This document shows positions 45,985 to 55,788 of a stretch of 64,000 nucleotides of DNA, in pieces; position 1 is the stretch's first letter, and the number at the start of each line of letters is the position of its first letter. The stretch comes from Bradyrhizobium sp. (GTDB lineage: Bacteria; Pseudomonadota; Alphaproteobacteria; Rhizobiales; Xanthobacteraceae). The notes below the pieces were generated by a model. It was given only the letters and a program-made list of their open reading frames with translations, searched no databases and was not told the origin of the DNA. The stretch spans positions 1-64,000 of the forward strand of contig NZ_JACRMG010000016.1 in NCBI RefSeq assembly GCF_016219575.1, given 5' to 3'. Both the position numbers and the translations under genes were made by a program.

Positions 45985-46142
45985 GCTCCCTCTCACTCCC
46001 TCTCCCCGCTCTTTAGCGGGGAGAGGGTTGGGGTGAGGGGCTGCTTCCGCAAGAGAAGTGGGAGTATGACGCGCGGAGAGTCCCCCTCACCCGGATCGCA
46101 TCTGCGATGCGATCCGACCTCTCCCCGCAAGCGGGGCGAGGT
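45985..46142. repeat. CCCTCTCCCCGC...GCGGGGAGAGGG intergenic repeat pair
   Basis: CCCTCTCCCCGCTCTTTAGC pairs with GCGGGGAGAGGG, and GGGTGAGGGG with CCCCCTCACCC further on. A second hairpin (GGATCGCATCTGCGATGCGATCC) and CTCCCCGCAAGCGGGGCGAG follow. Two related hairpin units in tandem upstream of the EamA gene and behind ubiG. Confidence 0.8.
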
Positions 46143-46151
46143 AAGGAAAAC

Positions 46152-46904
46152 TCACATCTCCTCCGCCACCACCATGTAGTTGACGTCCATGTCGGCGGAG
46201 AGACCCCATTTGTCGGCGAAGGGGCTGTAGACCACGCCGGTCTCTTCGGTGACGGCGAGCTTGCTGGCGGCGAGATGGCGCGCGAGTTCGTCGGGGGTGA
46301 CGAACTTGTTCCACTCATGGGTGCCGCGCGGCAGCCAGCGCAGCACATATTCGGCGCCGACGATGGCGAGCGCAAAACTCTTCCAGTTGCGGTTGATGGT
46401 GGAGACCACCATCAGCCCGCCGGGCTTGAGCATCGCCGCACAGTGGTTGAGGAACATGCCGACGTCGGCGACATGCTCGATCACCTCCATCGCAAGCACG
46501 ATGTCGAAGCGCTCGCGGTGGTCCATCTCTTCCACCGTGGTGCAGCGGTAGTCGATCGAGAGATGTCCCTTGTCGGCATGCAGCTTCGCCGCCGCAATGT
46601 TGGTCGCGGACGGATCGATGCCGATCACCTGCGCGCCGAGCCGCGTGAACGGCTCGCACAGCAGCCCCGCACCGCAGCCGATGTCGAGCATGCGCAGGCC
46701 CGAGAGGCAGTTGAGGCTCTTGGCGTTGCGCGAGAATTTCCGGCACGCCGCGTCGCGGATATAGGCCAGCCGCAGCGGATTGATCTTGTGCAGCGGCGCC
46801 ATCTTGCCGTTGGGATCCCACCACTCGGCCGACAGCTTCGAGAATTTCGCCACTTCGGCCGGATCGACCGTGGGTCCCGTGGCGCCTGCAGAAGTCGTTG
46901 GCAT
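46152..46904 (-). CDS. ubiG: Ubiquinone biosynthesis O-methyltransferase
   Basis: A 250-residue SAM methyltransferase that carries out both O-methylations in ubiquinone synthesis. Motifs: FSKLSAEWWDPNGKMAPLHKINPLRLAYI (UbiG N-terminus), the SAM loop MLDIGCGAGLLCEPFTRLGAQVIGIDPS, VLAMEVIEHVADVGMF, and FVTPDELARHLA. Its stop lies 247 nt before the EamA gene. It starts 12 nt after the PH-domain gene in the same direction, so the two probably share a transcript. Confidence 0.96.
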   Translation of the reverse strand: MPTTSAGATGPTVDPAEVAKFSKLSAEWWDPNGKMAPLHKINPLRLAYIRDAACRKFSRNAKSLNCLSGLRMLDIGCGAGLLCEPFTRLGAQVIGIDPSATNIAAAKLHADKGHLSIDYRCTTVEEMDHRERFDIVLAMEVIEHVADVGMFLNHCAAMLKPGGLMVVSTINRNWKSFALAIVGAEYVLRWLPRGTHEWNKFVTPDELARHLAASKLAVTEETGVVYSPFADKWGLSADMDVNYMVVAEEM

Positions 46905-46916
46905 GTCGCGGCGCCT

Positions 46917-47387
46917 CTATCGTGCGGTGATGGCGTTACGAAACGCCAGCGGCGAGGTGACGGTGGCGAGCTTTTCCTCGCTCTTGCCCACGCCCGTGAT
47001 GGTTACGTTGCCATAGCCGAAAATGCGGCCCGGGATGGATTGCTCCACATCCACGCTTTCGATCTTGTCGAGGCTCATCTCGAACGTCTGACGGTTGATG
47101 AAGCCGGTCTTGTGCACCACGCGCAGATTGGTCACGTCGGTCTCGGTGGTCCAGTGCTGGAACCAGGCCGTGACCGTCCTGTACAGCGCGAACAGGGCCA
47201 CGATGCCGGCCAGCGCCCAGCACGCCACGATCAGCGGGCTGCCCACCGGAACCATTCCCGACAGGGCGAGAAACACGGCGGCCAGCATCCAGAGCCCGAC
47301 CGCCGGCAGGAAGAAGATCCAGTGCGCATTGGTGGAATACAGCACCTTCTCCCCCGGCTGCAGGTTTTCGTCGATATACCGACCCAT
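46917..47387 (-). CDS. PH-domain (bPH2/YdbS-like) membrane protein
   Basis: A 156-residue protein: GEKVLYSTNAHWIFFLPAVGLWMLAAVFLALSGMVPVG and PLIVACWALAGIVALFALYRTVTAWF give two membrane segments (about 22-42 and 49-74), followed by a bacterial PH domain with WTTETDVTNLRVVHKTGFINRQTFEMSLDKIESVDVEQSIPGRIFGYG. Function unknown. Divergent from lysC and upstream of ubiG. Confidence 0.9.
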   Translation of the reverse strand: MGRYIDENLQPGEKVLYSTNAHWIFFLPAVGLWMLAAVFLALSGMVPVGSPLIVACWALAGIVALFALYRTVTAWFQHWTTETDVTNLRVVHKTGFINRQTFEMSLDKIESVDVEQSIPGRIFGYGNVTITGVGKSEEKLATVTSPLAFRNAITAR

Positions 47388-47576
47388 ACGCCTTGCCTCA
47401 GTTACCTCTGCGCCACAGCTTCTGCGCCACGCCCGCAAGCCAGCCGTCCCGGGACCCCGCAGGAACCCGCTTGCCCCCGGCCGCGCCGCTATGTATACGC
47501 GCGTTTCGGTGGCTGCGCTGCCGGTTTTAAGCGCAGGTCCCCCTAACCTATCCTTCCAGGGAATGCACGCGTCGTC

Positions 47577-48833
47577 ATGGGCCGCCTCGTGATGAAATTC
47601 GGCGGCACGTCCGTCGCCAACATCGACCGAATCCGCAACGTCGCGCGCCATGTGAAGCGCGAGGTCGACGCCGGCCATGACGTGGCCGTGGTGGTGTCGG
47701 CGATGGCCGGCAAGACCAACGAGCTGGTGGCCTGGTGCAGCGAAGCCTCTCCCATGCATGATGCGCGGGAATATGACGCCGTGGTGGCGTCCGGCGAGCA
47801 GGTCACCTCCGGCCTTCTTGCGATCGTGTTGCAGGGCATGGGCATCCAGGCCCGCTCTTGGCAGGGCTGGCAGATCCCGATCAAGACCAGCGACGCGCAT
47901 GCCTCCGCGCGCATCCTCGAAATCGACGGGTCCGAGATCATCGAGCGCTTCAAGGACCGCAAGGAGGTCGCCGTCATCGCCGGCTTCCAGGGCATCAACC
48001 CCCAGACGGGCCGCATCACCACGCTCGGCCGCGGCGGTTCCGACACCTCGGCGGTGGCTGTGGCGGCGGCGATCCACGCCGACCGCTGCGACATCTATAC
48101 CGACGTCGACGGCGTCTACACCACCGACCCGCGCGTGGTGCCGAAAGCGCGCAGGCTCGACAAGATCGCGTTCGAGGACATGCTGGAGCTGGCTTCGCAG
48201 GGCGCCAAGGTATTGCAGGTGCGCTCGGTGGAACTCGGCATGGTGCACAATATGCCGATTTTCGTGCGCTCCAGCTTCGACAAGCCCGAGGATATCGACC
48301 CGCACGCCAGTCAGCCGCCGGGCACGCTGATCTGCAGCGAGGAGGAAATCATGGAAAACCACGTCGTCACCGGCATCGCCTTCTCCAAGGACGAGGCGCA
48401 GATTTCCGTGCGCCAGATCGAGGACAAGCCGGGCGTCGCTGCCGCGATCTTCGGACCGCTGGCGGATGCCAACATCAACGTCGACATGATCGTGCAGAAC
48501 GTCTCCGAGGACGGCAAGACCACCGACCTCACCTTCACGGTGCCGGCCTCCGACTATACCCGCGCCCGGGAAACCATTACCTCGTCCAAGGCCAAGATCG
48601 GCTATGCGCGGCTCGACAGCGCGACCGACGTGGCCAAGGTTTCTGTGATCGGCAGCGGCATGCGCAGCCATGCCGGCGTGGCGGCGAAGGCATTTTCCGC
48701 GCTCGCCGAGCGCCAGATCAACATCCGCGCGATCACGACCTCGGAGATCAAGTTTTCGGTGCTGATCGACGCCGCCTATACCGAGCTTGCGGTGCGCACC
48801 CTGCACACGCTCTACGGGCTCGACCAGGTTTAG
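47577..48833 (+). CDS. lysC: Aspartate kinase
   Basis: Phosphorylates aspartate, the first step to lysine, threonine, methionine and diaminopimelate. The 418-residue protein has KFGGTSVANIDRIRNVA (residues 7-23), the kinase core FQGINPQTGRITTLGRGGSDTSAVAVAAAIHADRCDIYTDVDGVYTTDPR, and two C-terminal ACT domains (AQISVRQIEDKPGVAAAIFG and AKVSVIGSGMRSHAGVAAKAFSAL) for feedback inhibition. No separate internal beta start is obvious. Start MGRLVMKFGG is that of other rhizobia. Confidence 0.97.
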   Translation: MGRLVMKFGGTSVANIDRIRNVARHVKREVDAGHDVAVVVSAMAGKTNELVAWCSEASPMHDAREYDAVVASGEQVTSGLLAIVLQGMGIQARSWQGWQIPIKTSDAHASARILEIDGSEIIERFKDRKEVAVIAGFQGINPQTGRITTLGRGGSDTSAVAVAAAIHADRCDIYTDVDGVYTTDPRVVPKARRLDKIAFEDMLELASQGAKVLQVRSVELGMVHNMPIFVRSSFDKPEDIDPHASQPPGTLICSEEEIMENHVVTGIAFSKDEAQISVRQIEDKPGVAAAIFGPLADANINVDMIVQNVSEDGKTTDLTFTVPASDYTRARETITSSKAKIGYARLDSATDVAKVSVIGSGMRSHAGVAAKAFSALAERQINIRAITTSEIKFSVLIDAAYTELAVRTLHTLYGLDQV

Positions 48834-48953
48834 AATAACTTTCTCTTAGCGGTCGCAGCATCGGCCCCACAGAGACGTTATTGCCTCTGGCAGGCGTTTT
48901 GCTTGGCAAAACTCGCTTCGATTGGCTATACGGCCTGATAGGTGAGCTGCCGC

Positions 48954-48970
48954 AAACTGTGCCACAGTTT
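48954..48970. promoter_or_regulatory. Perfect inverted repeat upstream of ptsP
   Basis: AAACTGTGCCACAGTTT: 7-bp arms separated by 3 bp, in the 267-bp gap between lysC and ptsP. It could be an operator or part of a weak terminator. Nothing else was recognised in the gap. Confidence 0.4.
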
Positions 48971-49100
48971 TGCTGTGCCCGATTCGGCCGGGAGGGGCTC
49001 GCGCCGGCGCCGAAATGAATAAAATTGTTGTTTTGTACGGGTATTACGCCAGTGGCCGGCCAGACTGTGGACTGGCCCCGCGGGGGAGGATTGGCTGATC

Positions 49101-51368
49101 ATGCGGAGCGCGTCGGGAGGTCCCCGCGTCTTGCTGAGACGGCTCCGCGAAACCATGGCGGAGCAAGTCTCCGCACAGGAACGCCTCGACAAGATCGTGG
49201 TGCTGATCGCGGCCAACATGGTGGCCGAGGTCTGCTCCTGCTACGTGCTGCGCGTCGACACCACCCTCGAGCTCTACGCCACCGAGGGCCTGAAGCGCGA
49301 AGCCGTGCACCGCACGGTCTTGAGCGCGCATGAGGGCCTGGTCGGCCTGGTCGCGAGCGAAGCGACGCCGCTGAATCTCTCGGACGCGCAGAGCCACCCG
49401 GCCTTCTCCTACCGTCCGGAAACCGGCGAAGAAATCTACCATTCCTTCCTCGGCGTGCCGATCCTGCGCGCCGGCAACACGCTCGGCGTGCTGGTGGTGC
49501 AGAACCGCGCCAAGCGCACTTACGTCGAGGAAGAAGTCGAGGCGCTGCAGACCACCGCCATGGTGCTGGCGGAGATGATCGCCTCGGGCGAATTATCGTC
49601 CCTGGCGCAACCCGGCGCCGAGCCGGCGGCGCGGCACTCCCTGCACAAGAGCGGCAGCGTGCTGTCCGAAGGCATTGCGCTCGGCCATGTCGTGCTGCAC
49701 GAGCCGCGCGTCGTCATCAAGGACTACATCGCCGAGGACCTGCCGAAGGAGATCAAGCGGCTGGACGCGGCGCTGGCGATGCTGCGCGCCGATCTCGACC
49801 GCATGCTGGAGCGCGGCGACGTCGCCGAGGGCGGCGAGCACCGCGACGTGCTGGAGGCCTACCGCATGTTCGCCAACGACCAGGGCTGGTCGCACAAGCT
49901 TCATGAGGCCGTCGGCACCGGCCTCACCGCGGAGGCCGCGGTCGAACGCGTGCAGTCCGACACCCGCGCGCGCATGCTGCGCTCGACCGATCCCTATTTG
50001 CGCGAGCGGCTGCATGACCTCGAGGATCTCGGGCACCGCCTGATGCGCCAGCTGGTCGGCCGCGACCACGCGCCGTCAAGGGAACAGCTGCCCGACAACG
50101 CCATCCTGATCGCGCGCGCGATGGGCCCTGCGGCGCTGCTCGACTATGACCGCAAGCGGCTGCGCGGCCTCGTGCTGGAGGAAGGCACTGCCAACTCCCA
50201 TGTCGCGATCGTGGCGCGCGCGCTCGGCATCCCCGCGGTCGGCGAGGTACCGAACGCGCCGGGCATTGCCGATCCCGGCGATGCCATCATCGTCGACGGC
50301 ACCTCGGGCTCGATCTATGTGCGTCCGTCCAACGAGATCGAATCCGCCTATGCCGAGCGGGTGCGGCTGCGCGCGCGGCGGCAGGCGCAATATTCGGCGC
50401 TGCGCGACCTACCCTGCAAGACCAAAGACGGCCAGAAGGTCGAACTGCTGATCAACGCCGGCCTCGTTATCGACCTGCCGCATATCGAGGACACCGGCAG
50501 CGCCGGCATCGGGCTGTTCCGCACCGAACTGCAGTTCATGGTGAGTGCGAGCCTGCCGCGTTCCTCTGACCAGCTCGCGCTCTACCGCACCGTGCTCGAT
50601 GCGGCCGGCGACAAGCCGGTGACTTTTCGCACCCTCGACATTGGCGGCGACAAGGCGCTGCCCTATATGGAGACGGTGATCGAGGAGAATCCGGCGCTGG
50701 GCTGGCGCGCAATCCGGCTCGGTCTCGACCGGCCGGGCCTGCTGCGCGGCCAGATCCGCGCGCTGCTGCGCGCCGGCGGCGGGCGCTCCCTGAAGATCAT
50801 GTTCCCGATGATCTCAGAGGTAGCCGAGTTCGATGCGGCGAAGGCGATCGTGGAGCGCGAACTGACATATTTGCGCCAGCACGGTCATTCGCTGCCGGAG
50901 CGCATCGACATCGGCACCATGGTGGAAGTGCCGGCGCTGCTGTACCAGATGGACGAACTGCTGAAGAAGGTCGATTTCGTCTCGGTCGGCTCCAACGACC
51001 TGTTCCAGTTCCTGTTCGCGGTCGACCGCGGCAACGCAAAGGTCTCCGAGCGGTTCGACACCATGTCGGCGCCGATCCTGCGCGCGCTCCGCGACATCGT
51101 GCGCAAGGCCAATGCTGCGAAGAAGGGCGTCTCGCTGTGCGGCGAGATGGCCTCAAAACCGCTCGGCGCGCTGGCGCTGATCGCGATCGGCTATCGCTCG
51201 CTGTCGCTGTCGGCGACCGCGCACGGCCCGGTGAAGGCGATGATCCTCGACCTCGACGCCAGGAAGGCGGAGGCGATGATCAACCCGCTGCTGGATGCAC
51301 CGGCCGGCAGCGTCTCGATCAAGCAGAAGCTGGCGGAATTCGCGGAGGCCGAGGGGCTGTCATTGTAG
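49101..51368 (+). CDS. ptsP: Phosphoenolpyruvate-protein phosphotransferase of the nitrogen PTS (EI-Ntr)
   Basis: A 755-residue enzyme: an N-terminal GAF domain (about 25-165), then enzyme I: N-terminal helical part (190-320), the phospho-His domain with [21 protein letters not shown] (about 370-390), and the PEP-binding barrel (420-740) with [63 protein letters not shown] and SLCGEMAS. It starts the PtsP-Npr-EIIA-Ntr relay that links nitrogen, carbon and potassium. The order lysC-ptsP-prfA-prmC is widely kept in alphaproteobacteria. Start choice could be later (an in-frame ATG at about 49155). Confidence 0.96.
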   Translation: MRSASGGPRVLLRRLRETMAEQVSAQERLDKIVVLIAANMVAEVCSCYVLRVDTTLELYATEGLKREAVHRTVLSAHEGLVGLVASEATPLNLSDAQSHPAFSYRPETGEEIYHSFLGVPILRAGNTLGVLVVQNRAKRTYVEEEVEALQTTAMVLAEMIASGELSSLAQPGAEPAARHSLHKSGSVLSEGIALGHVVLHEPRVVIKDYIAEDLPKEIKRLDAALAMLRADLDRMLERGDVAEGGEHRDVLEAYRMFANDQGWSHKLHEAVGTGLTAEAAVERVQSDTRARMLRSTDPYLRERLHDLEDLGHRLMRQLVGRDHAPSREQLPDNAILIARAMGPAALLDYDRKRLRGLVLEEGTANSHVAIVARALGIPAVGEVPNAPGIADPGDAIIVDGTSGSIYVRPSNEIESAYAERVRLRARRQAQYSALRDLPCKTKDGQKVELLINAGLVIDLPHIEDTGSAGIGLFRTELQFMVSASLPRSSDQLALYRTVLDAAGDKPVTFRTLDIGGDKALPYMETVIEENPALGWRAIRLGLDRPGLLRGQIRALLRAGGGRSLKIMFPMISEVAEFDAAKAIVERELTYLRQHGHSLPERIDIGTMVEVPALLYQMDELLKKVDFVSVGSNDLFQFLFAVDRGNAKVSERFDTMSAPILRALRDIVRKANAAKKGVSLCGEMASKPLGALALIAIGYRSLSLSATAHGPVKAMILDLDARKAEAMINPLLDAPAGSVSIKQKLAEFAEAEGLSL

Positions 51369-51423
51369 CGAGGCTCTGTTCCTCGCTCCGCCCCGTCAGC
51401 TTTTCTGCTATTTGAGAACCGCC

Positions 51424-52503
51424 ATGCTGCCCGAAGCCAAACTCGATATCCTGCTCGCCCACCATGCCGCGCTCGAAAACGAGCTGCTCGGCCAGGTCGG
51501 CTCCGACCGCTATGTGCAGATCACGCGCGAGCTGGCCGACCTCAATCCGCTGATCGAGGCGGTGAAGGCCTATCGCGGCGTGGCAGCCGAGCTTGCCGGC
51601 ACGGAAGCCCTGCTCGCCGATCCCGCAACCGACGCCGAAATGCGCGGCATGGCGGAAGCCGAGCGCGACGAGCTGCAGGCGAAGCGCGACGAGCTGGCGC
51701 AGAAGATCCGCGTCGCGCTGTTGCCCAAGGACGCCATGGACGACCGCAACGTCGTGCTGGAAATCCGCGCCGGCACCGGCGGCGACGAGGCATCGCTGTT
51801 CGCGGGCGACCTGTTCCGCATGTATGAGCGCTTCGCCAATTTGCAGGGCTGGAAGGTCGAGGTGATCTCGGCCAGCGAAGGCACCGTCGGCGGCTTCAAG
51901 GAAATCATCGCCGAGGTGCGGGGCCGCGGCGCCTTCGCCAGGCTGAAATTCGAATCCGGCGTGCACCGCGTACAACGCGTACCCGATACGGAGACGCAAG
52001 GGCGCATCCACACCTCGGCGGCGACGGTGGCGGTGCTGCCCGAGGTCGAGGACGTCGACGTCGACATCAAGAACGACGACTTGCGCATCGAAACCATGCG
52101 CGCGGGCGGCGCCGGCGGGCAGCACGTCAACAAGACGGAATCGGCGATCCGCATCACCCATATCCCGACCGGCATCGTCGTGATGATGCAGGACAGCCGC
52201 TCGCAGCACAAAAATCGCGCCTCCGCCATGAACATCCTGCGCTCGCGCATCTACGACGCCGAGCGGCAGCGGCAGGATGCGGCGCGCTCCGCCGAGCGCA
52301 AGGAGAAGGTCGGTTCGGGCGACCGCAGCGAACGCATCCGCACCTACAATTTCCCGCAAGGCCGCGTCACCGACCATCGCATCAACCTGACGCTCTACAA
52401 GCTGCCGCAGGTGATTTCAGGCGAAGCGCTGGGCGAACTGGTGGACGCACTGACCACGGAGCACCAGGCGGCGCAACTCGCTGCGCAGGGCGCGGCGGCA
52501 TAA
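51424..52503 (+). CDS. prfA: Peptide chain release factor 1
   Basis: A 359-residue release factor that reads UAA and UAG stop codons. The catalytic GGQ lies at residues 231-233 ([17 protein letters not shown]), and the downstream [26 protein letters not shown] and the [13 protein letters not shown] loop match RF1. Its GGQ glutamine is the target of PrmC, encoded next. The gene starts 55 nt after ptsP. Confidence 0.98.
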   Translation: MLPEAKLDILLAHHAALENELLGQVGSDRYVQITRELADLNPLIEAVKAYRGVAAELAGTEALLADPATDAEMRGMAEAERDELQAKRDELAQKIRVALLPKDAMDDRNVVLEIRAGTGGDEASLFAGDLFRMYERFANLQGWKVEVISASEGTVGGFKEIIAEVRGRGAFARLKFESGVHRVQRVPDTETQGRIHTSAATVAVLPEVEDVDVDIKNDDLRIETMRAGGAGGQHVNKTESAIRITHIPTGIVVMMQDSRSQHKNRASAMNILRSRIYDAERQRQDAARSAERKEKVGSGDRSERIRTYNFPQGRVTDHRINLTLYKLPQVISGEALGELVDALTTEHQAAQLAAQGAAA

Positions 52504-52508
52504 CAGAT

Positions 52509-52617
52509 GTCGTCCCGGTGCAGGCCGGGACCCATAACCACGAGTGTGAGTCGTTGTTCATGAAGGCAACTCCACCTGCCTCTCCCGACAGGCCGCGGCG
52601 TATGGGTCCCGGCGACA
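52509..52617. repeat. Composite repeat (GTCGTCCCGG...TATGGGTCCCGGCGACA)
   Basis: GTCGTCCCGGTGCAGGCCGG and GACCCATAACCACGAGTGTG pair in part with TATGGGTCCCGGCGACACC. Related to the repeat at 21581-21725. It fills the gap between prfA and prmC, so the prmC transcript may need its own promoter or read through the hairpin. Confidence 0.75.
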
Positions 52618-52632
52618 CCGCGATTGCAGCGC

Positions 52633-53505
52633 ATGAGTGAATCCATCACCATCGAAGTCGCACGGCGCGCGCTGGCTGGGCGGCTGCAAACCACCGGGAT
52701 CGACTCCGCCGAGCTCGATGCGCGACTGTTGATCGGCCACGCGCTCGGCCTCGATCTCACCGGCCTGATTCGGTCTGCAAATCGCGCCCTCACCGCGGAC
52801 GAATCGAATCGTCTCGAAGCTCTCGCCGGCCGCCGGCTCGCCGGTGAACCCGTCGCGCGCATCCTCGGCCGCAAGGAATTCTGGGGACTGTCGCTTGCGC
52901 TGTCGCCGGCAACGCTGGTGCCGCGGCCGGACACCGAGACGATCGTCGAACTGGCGCTCGAGATGCTGCGCGCGAACCCCGCAAGGCAGGGCACGCGTAT
53001 TGCCGATCTCGGCACCGGCTCCGGCGCGATCCTGCTCGCGCTATTGTCCGAACTGCACGGCGCCGTCGGCGTCGGCACCGACATTTCGCAGGAGGCACTG
53101 GAGACTGCGCGCGGCAATGCGATGCGGCTTGGCCTCGCCGACCGCACGAGTTTTGTCCGCTGCGACTATGCCGTGGGGCTGACCGGCCCGTTCGATCTCA
53201 TCGTGTCGAATCCACCCTATATCCCTTCGGGCGTCATCGCCGGTCTCGCGATCGAGGTGCGCAACCACGATCCCAGGAAAGCCCTGGACGGCGGACCCGA
53301 CGGGCTCGATGCCTACCGGGCGCTGATTCCCCAGGCGGCGCGAATCCTTGGCCCCGGCGGCGCACTGGTTGTGGAGGCCGGACAGGGCCAGGCGGCCCAG
53401 ATTGAAGCTTTGATGACTGCGGCGGGATTGGTGCCCCACGGGGCTCCCAAGGCCGATCTGGGCGGTATTCCGAGGGCGGTCGGGGCCCGCAAAATGCCCC
53501 GATAA
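52633..53505 (+). CDS. prmC: Release factor glutamine methyltransferase
   Basis: Methylates the GGQ glutamine of RF1 and RF2. The 290-residue protein has the N-terminal helical domain with DARLLIGHALGLDLTGL, VPRPDTETIVELALE, the SAM loop IADLGTGSGAILLALLSEL, and the catalytic LIVSNPPYIPSG. Start at the ATG (SESITIEVARRAL); a TTG lies three codons upstream. Confidence 0.96.
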   Translation: MSESITIEVARRALAGRLQTTGIDSAELDARLLIGHALGLDLTGLIRSANRALTADESNRLEALAGRRLAGEPVARILGRKEFWGLSLALSPATLVPRPDTETIVELALEMLRANPARQGTRIADLGTGSGAILLALLSELHGAVGVGTDISQEALETARGNAMRLGLADRTSFVRCDYAVGLTGPFDLIVSNPPYIPSGVIAGLAIEVRNHDPRKALDGGPDGLDAYRALIPQAARILGPGGALVVEAGQGQAAQIEALMTAAGLVPHGAPKADLGGIPRAVGARKMPR

Positions 53506-53976
53506 AGTCCTATTGGAACGCAAAAAAACCTCTTGGAATTGCCCCCGGGAACGACTACGTTCCGGCCACAACATCGGTCAAAGGGTTGCAGGCTGGCCCC
53601 GCAGGAGAAGCGGGATGAAACCAGAGGCACTTTAGCCCCGCCGATTAACGGTTCCAGAACGCAAAGGTCTTTTGAGCGCAATGGCTGAAGCTGTGCTGCT
53701 CTCGACCGCAAAGCGAACGAAAGCCTGATATTGCGCTTGAACATCTACGCAACAGAGCTGGGCTTGTTTCGGCAAGGTGAATGATTGGTCGCCGGCGGTG
53801 AGCGCCGGCGGTTGGGGAACGCGTCGTTGTTGAACGCGAATGTTGGCAAAATCGGCAATGCGCGTGTCGGCACCGTGATTCGGTGCACGCGAGCGGCATG
53901 CCGCGCCATGAACGGGCAATCCAAACCGACTTCTGCAATTCAAGGCAACTTCTTAGGGCTGGAATAAAGGCGACAC
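53506..53976. other. 471-bp leader region upstream of the DUF4167 gene
   Basis: No protein gene is convincing. It holds a GC hairpin CGCCGGCGGTGAGCGCCGGCG (about 53792-53812), a hairpin CCCCGCAGGAGAAGCGGG (about 53599), and several tiny ORFs, for example ATGGCTGAAGCT... of 15 codons and an ATG at 53908 giving 19 codons (MNGQSKPTSAIQ...) that ends 9 nt before the next gene. The region could encode a structured 5' leader or a small RNA; this is a guess. Confidence 0.4.
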
Positions 53977-54747
53977 ATGAGAAACGGTCAAAACAAGCAG
54001 CGGATGCGCAACCGGAACAACAACAACAATCAGAACCGGCGCGGCCAGAACCCGATGACCCGGGTCTACGAATCCAACGGGCCCGACATCAAGATCCGCG
54101 GCACCGCTTCCCACGTCGCCGAGAAATACGTCCAGCTCGCCCGCGACGCGCGCTCTTCCGGCGACCCCGTCGCCGCCGAGAACTACTATCAGCACGCCGA
54201 GCATTATTTCCGCCTGATCGCGGCCGCCCAGGAGCAGTTCAGGCAGAACCAGCCGCAGCATCAGCAGCAGCCGCGCCCGGACAACGACATGTCGGTGGAC
54301 GAGAGCGAGGATGAGGGCGACGGTTTCTCGCCGTTCGGCCAGGAGCCGGGCTTCGTGCCGCAACCGCAGCAGTCGCAGCCCCAGCCCTATATGCGCGACA
54401 ACAATCCGCGCGACCGCGACCAGCCGTCCTATCAGCGCGACCAGCAGCCGCGCGAACATCGCGGCGACCGCGAGCATCGCGGCGATCGCGAACACCGCCC
54501 GCAGCCGCAATACCAGCCGCCGCAACCGCAACCGCAGCCGGCCATTGCCGACAGCGTCGACCGCCTGCCCTCCTTCATCACCGGCCCGCAGCCGCAGATC
54601 AATGGCGGCGAGCGCTCCTATGAAGGCGGCGGTGGCGGCGAGCGGTTTCCGCGCCGGCGCCGCCGGCCGCATGGCGGCCCCCGCCCCGACAACGGCATGG
54701 CGGGCGCAGCGCCTGCCGCCTCGGGCGAGGACATCGGCAACGAGTAG
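53977..54747 (+). CDS. DUF4167 RNA-binding-like disordered protein
   Basis: A 256-residue, mostly disordered protein. The conserved DUF4167 core is at the start: RNGQNKQRMRNRNNNNNQNRRGQNPMTRVYESNGPDIKIRGTASHVAEKYVQLARDARSSGDPVAAENYYQHAEHYFRLIAAAQEQ. The rest is rich in Gln, Pro, Arg and His with short repeats (EHRGDREHRGDREHR). The basic Asn/Arg-rich start suggests RNA binding, unproven. It commonly follows prmC in this group. Confidence 0.93.
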   Translation: MRNGQNKQRMRNRNNNNNQNRRGQNPMTRVYESNGPDIKIRGTASHVAEKYVQLARDARSSGDPVAAENYYQHAEHYFRLIAAAQEQFRQNQPQHQQQPRPDNDMSVDESEDEGDGFSPFGQEPGFVPQPQQSQPQPYMRDNNPRDRDQPSYQRDQQPREHRGDREHRGDREHRPQPQYQPPQPQPQPAIADSVDRLPSFITGPQPQINGGERSYEGGGGGERFPRRRRRPHGGPRPDNGMAGAAPAASGEDIGNE

Positions 54748-54781
54748 TCGCGCGAGCGACATCGCGCCTCGGCGCAGAATC

Positions 54782-54877
54782 GTAAGGTGGGCAAAGCGCA
54801 AGCGTGCCCACCTTTTTTCTTTCCGGCATCTCGGATAAACGGTGGGCACGGCGCCATGCGCCTTTGCCCAACCCTAC
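54782..54877. repeat. Palindromic repeat (GTAAGGTGGGCAAAG family), copy 2
   Basis: GTAAGGTGGGCAAAGCGCAA, GTGCCCACC and GGTGGGCACG, CGCCTTTGCCCAACCCTAC. Same family as 22093-22176; one outer arm has changed. It sits between the convergent DUF4167 and methyltransferase genes. Confidence 0.85.
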
Positions 54878-54884
54878 GGCACGT

Positions 54885-55616
54885 TCATCCCCGCGTGCTT
54901 GGCGATGGCACCAGCACCGGCTGCAGCGAGGGAATGAGGCGCGCGCGCTCGCGATGCGCGGGCAGCGCGCGATAGACCTGCTTGGTCGCTTCCACGATAT
55001 GCACGCCGGCAAACGGCATCGACAGCGCCTCGCCGGCGCGCTCCCACGCCATCGCCGAGCGCAGGAACCAGCTATTGCCGACCGGCGGCATGAACAGCGC
55101 CTCGCCCCAGGAGGCCGGCGTGAACCAGGTGTGCCGCAACAGCTGCGTGATCTGCGCGCGCGAATAGGGCCGGCCGTGCCCGAACGGTGTGTTGTCGGTG
55201 CGCGTCCACACGCCGCGGCGATTGGGCACGACGGCGATCATGCGGCCCGAGGGGGCGAGCACGCGCCACACCTCGCGCAACAGGTTCTCCGGGTCGTCGC
55301 ACATTTCCAGCGCATGCACGAGCAGGATGCGGTCGAACGCGGCGTCCGGCAGCGGCAGCGAGAATTCGTCGACCAGAGCCGCAAGCGCCGGCCGCCCGGT
55401 CGGCCATTTCAGCACGCCTTGCGCCGCCGGCATGAAGGCGACGCAGCGCTCGCTGTTGTCGCGGAACAGCCCGAGATAAGGCGTCGGATAACCGAGGCCG
55501 AGCACGCGCTGGCTCTCCGCATCCGGCCAGCAGGCATGGATGCCGCGATTGATCAGCCGCCGCGCCACGATGCCGAGGCGCTGCGAATAGAAATCGCGGA
55601 GATCGATGACGTCCAT
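54885..55616 (-). CDS. SAM-dependent methyltransferase (class I)
   Basis: A 243-residue protein: DVIDLRDFYSQRLGIVARRLINRGI near the start and DRILLVHALEMCDDPENLLREVWRVLAPSGRMIAVVPNRRGVWTRTDNTPFGHGRPYSRAQI later form the C-terminal part of a class I methyltransferase. The motif I region reads VLGLGYPTPYLGLFRD, an atypical glycine loop. This group in rhizobia is often encoded next to gloB, as here, divergent with 172 nt between; the substrate is unknown. Confidence 0.87.
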   Translation of the reverse strand: MDVIDLRDFYSQRLGIVARRLINRGIHACWPDAESQRVLGLGYPTPYLGLFRDNSERCVAFMPAAQGVLKWPTGRPALAALVDEFSLPLPDAAFDRILLVHALEMCDDPENLLREVWRVLAPSGRMIAVVPNRRGVWTRTDNTPFGHGRPYSRAQITQLLRHTWFTPASWGEALFMPPVGNSWFLRSAMAWERAGEALSMPFAGVHIVEATKQVYRALPAHRERARLIPSLQPVLVPSPSTRG

Positions 55617-55788
55617 AGGATTCCCATGGCGTTTTCAAGCGAAGTGGGCACCGGTTCGCGTGAAGAAAACGCGTCGATCATAGTGTAACACGAGGATGTT
55701 CCCGGCGAAGCGGCCAAATTGGCATTGCCGCAGCAACGTTAACGCCATATCTCTTGGACCGGCTCGGACCCAAGTTGGTGGAGAAATC

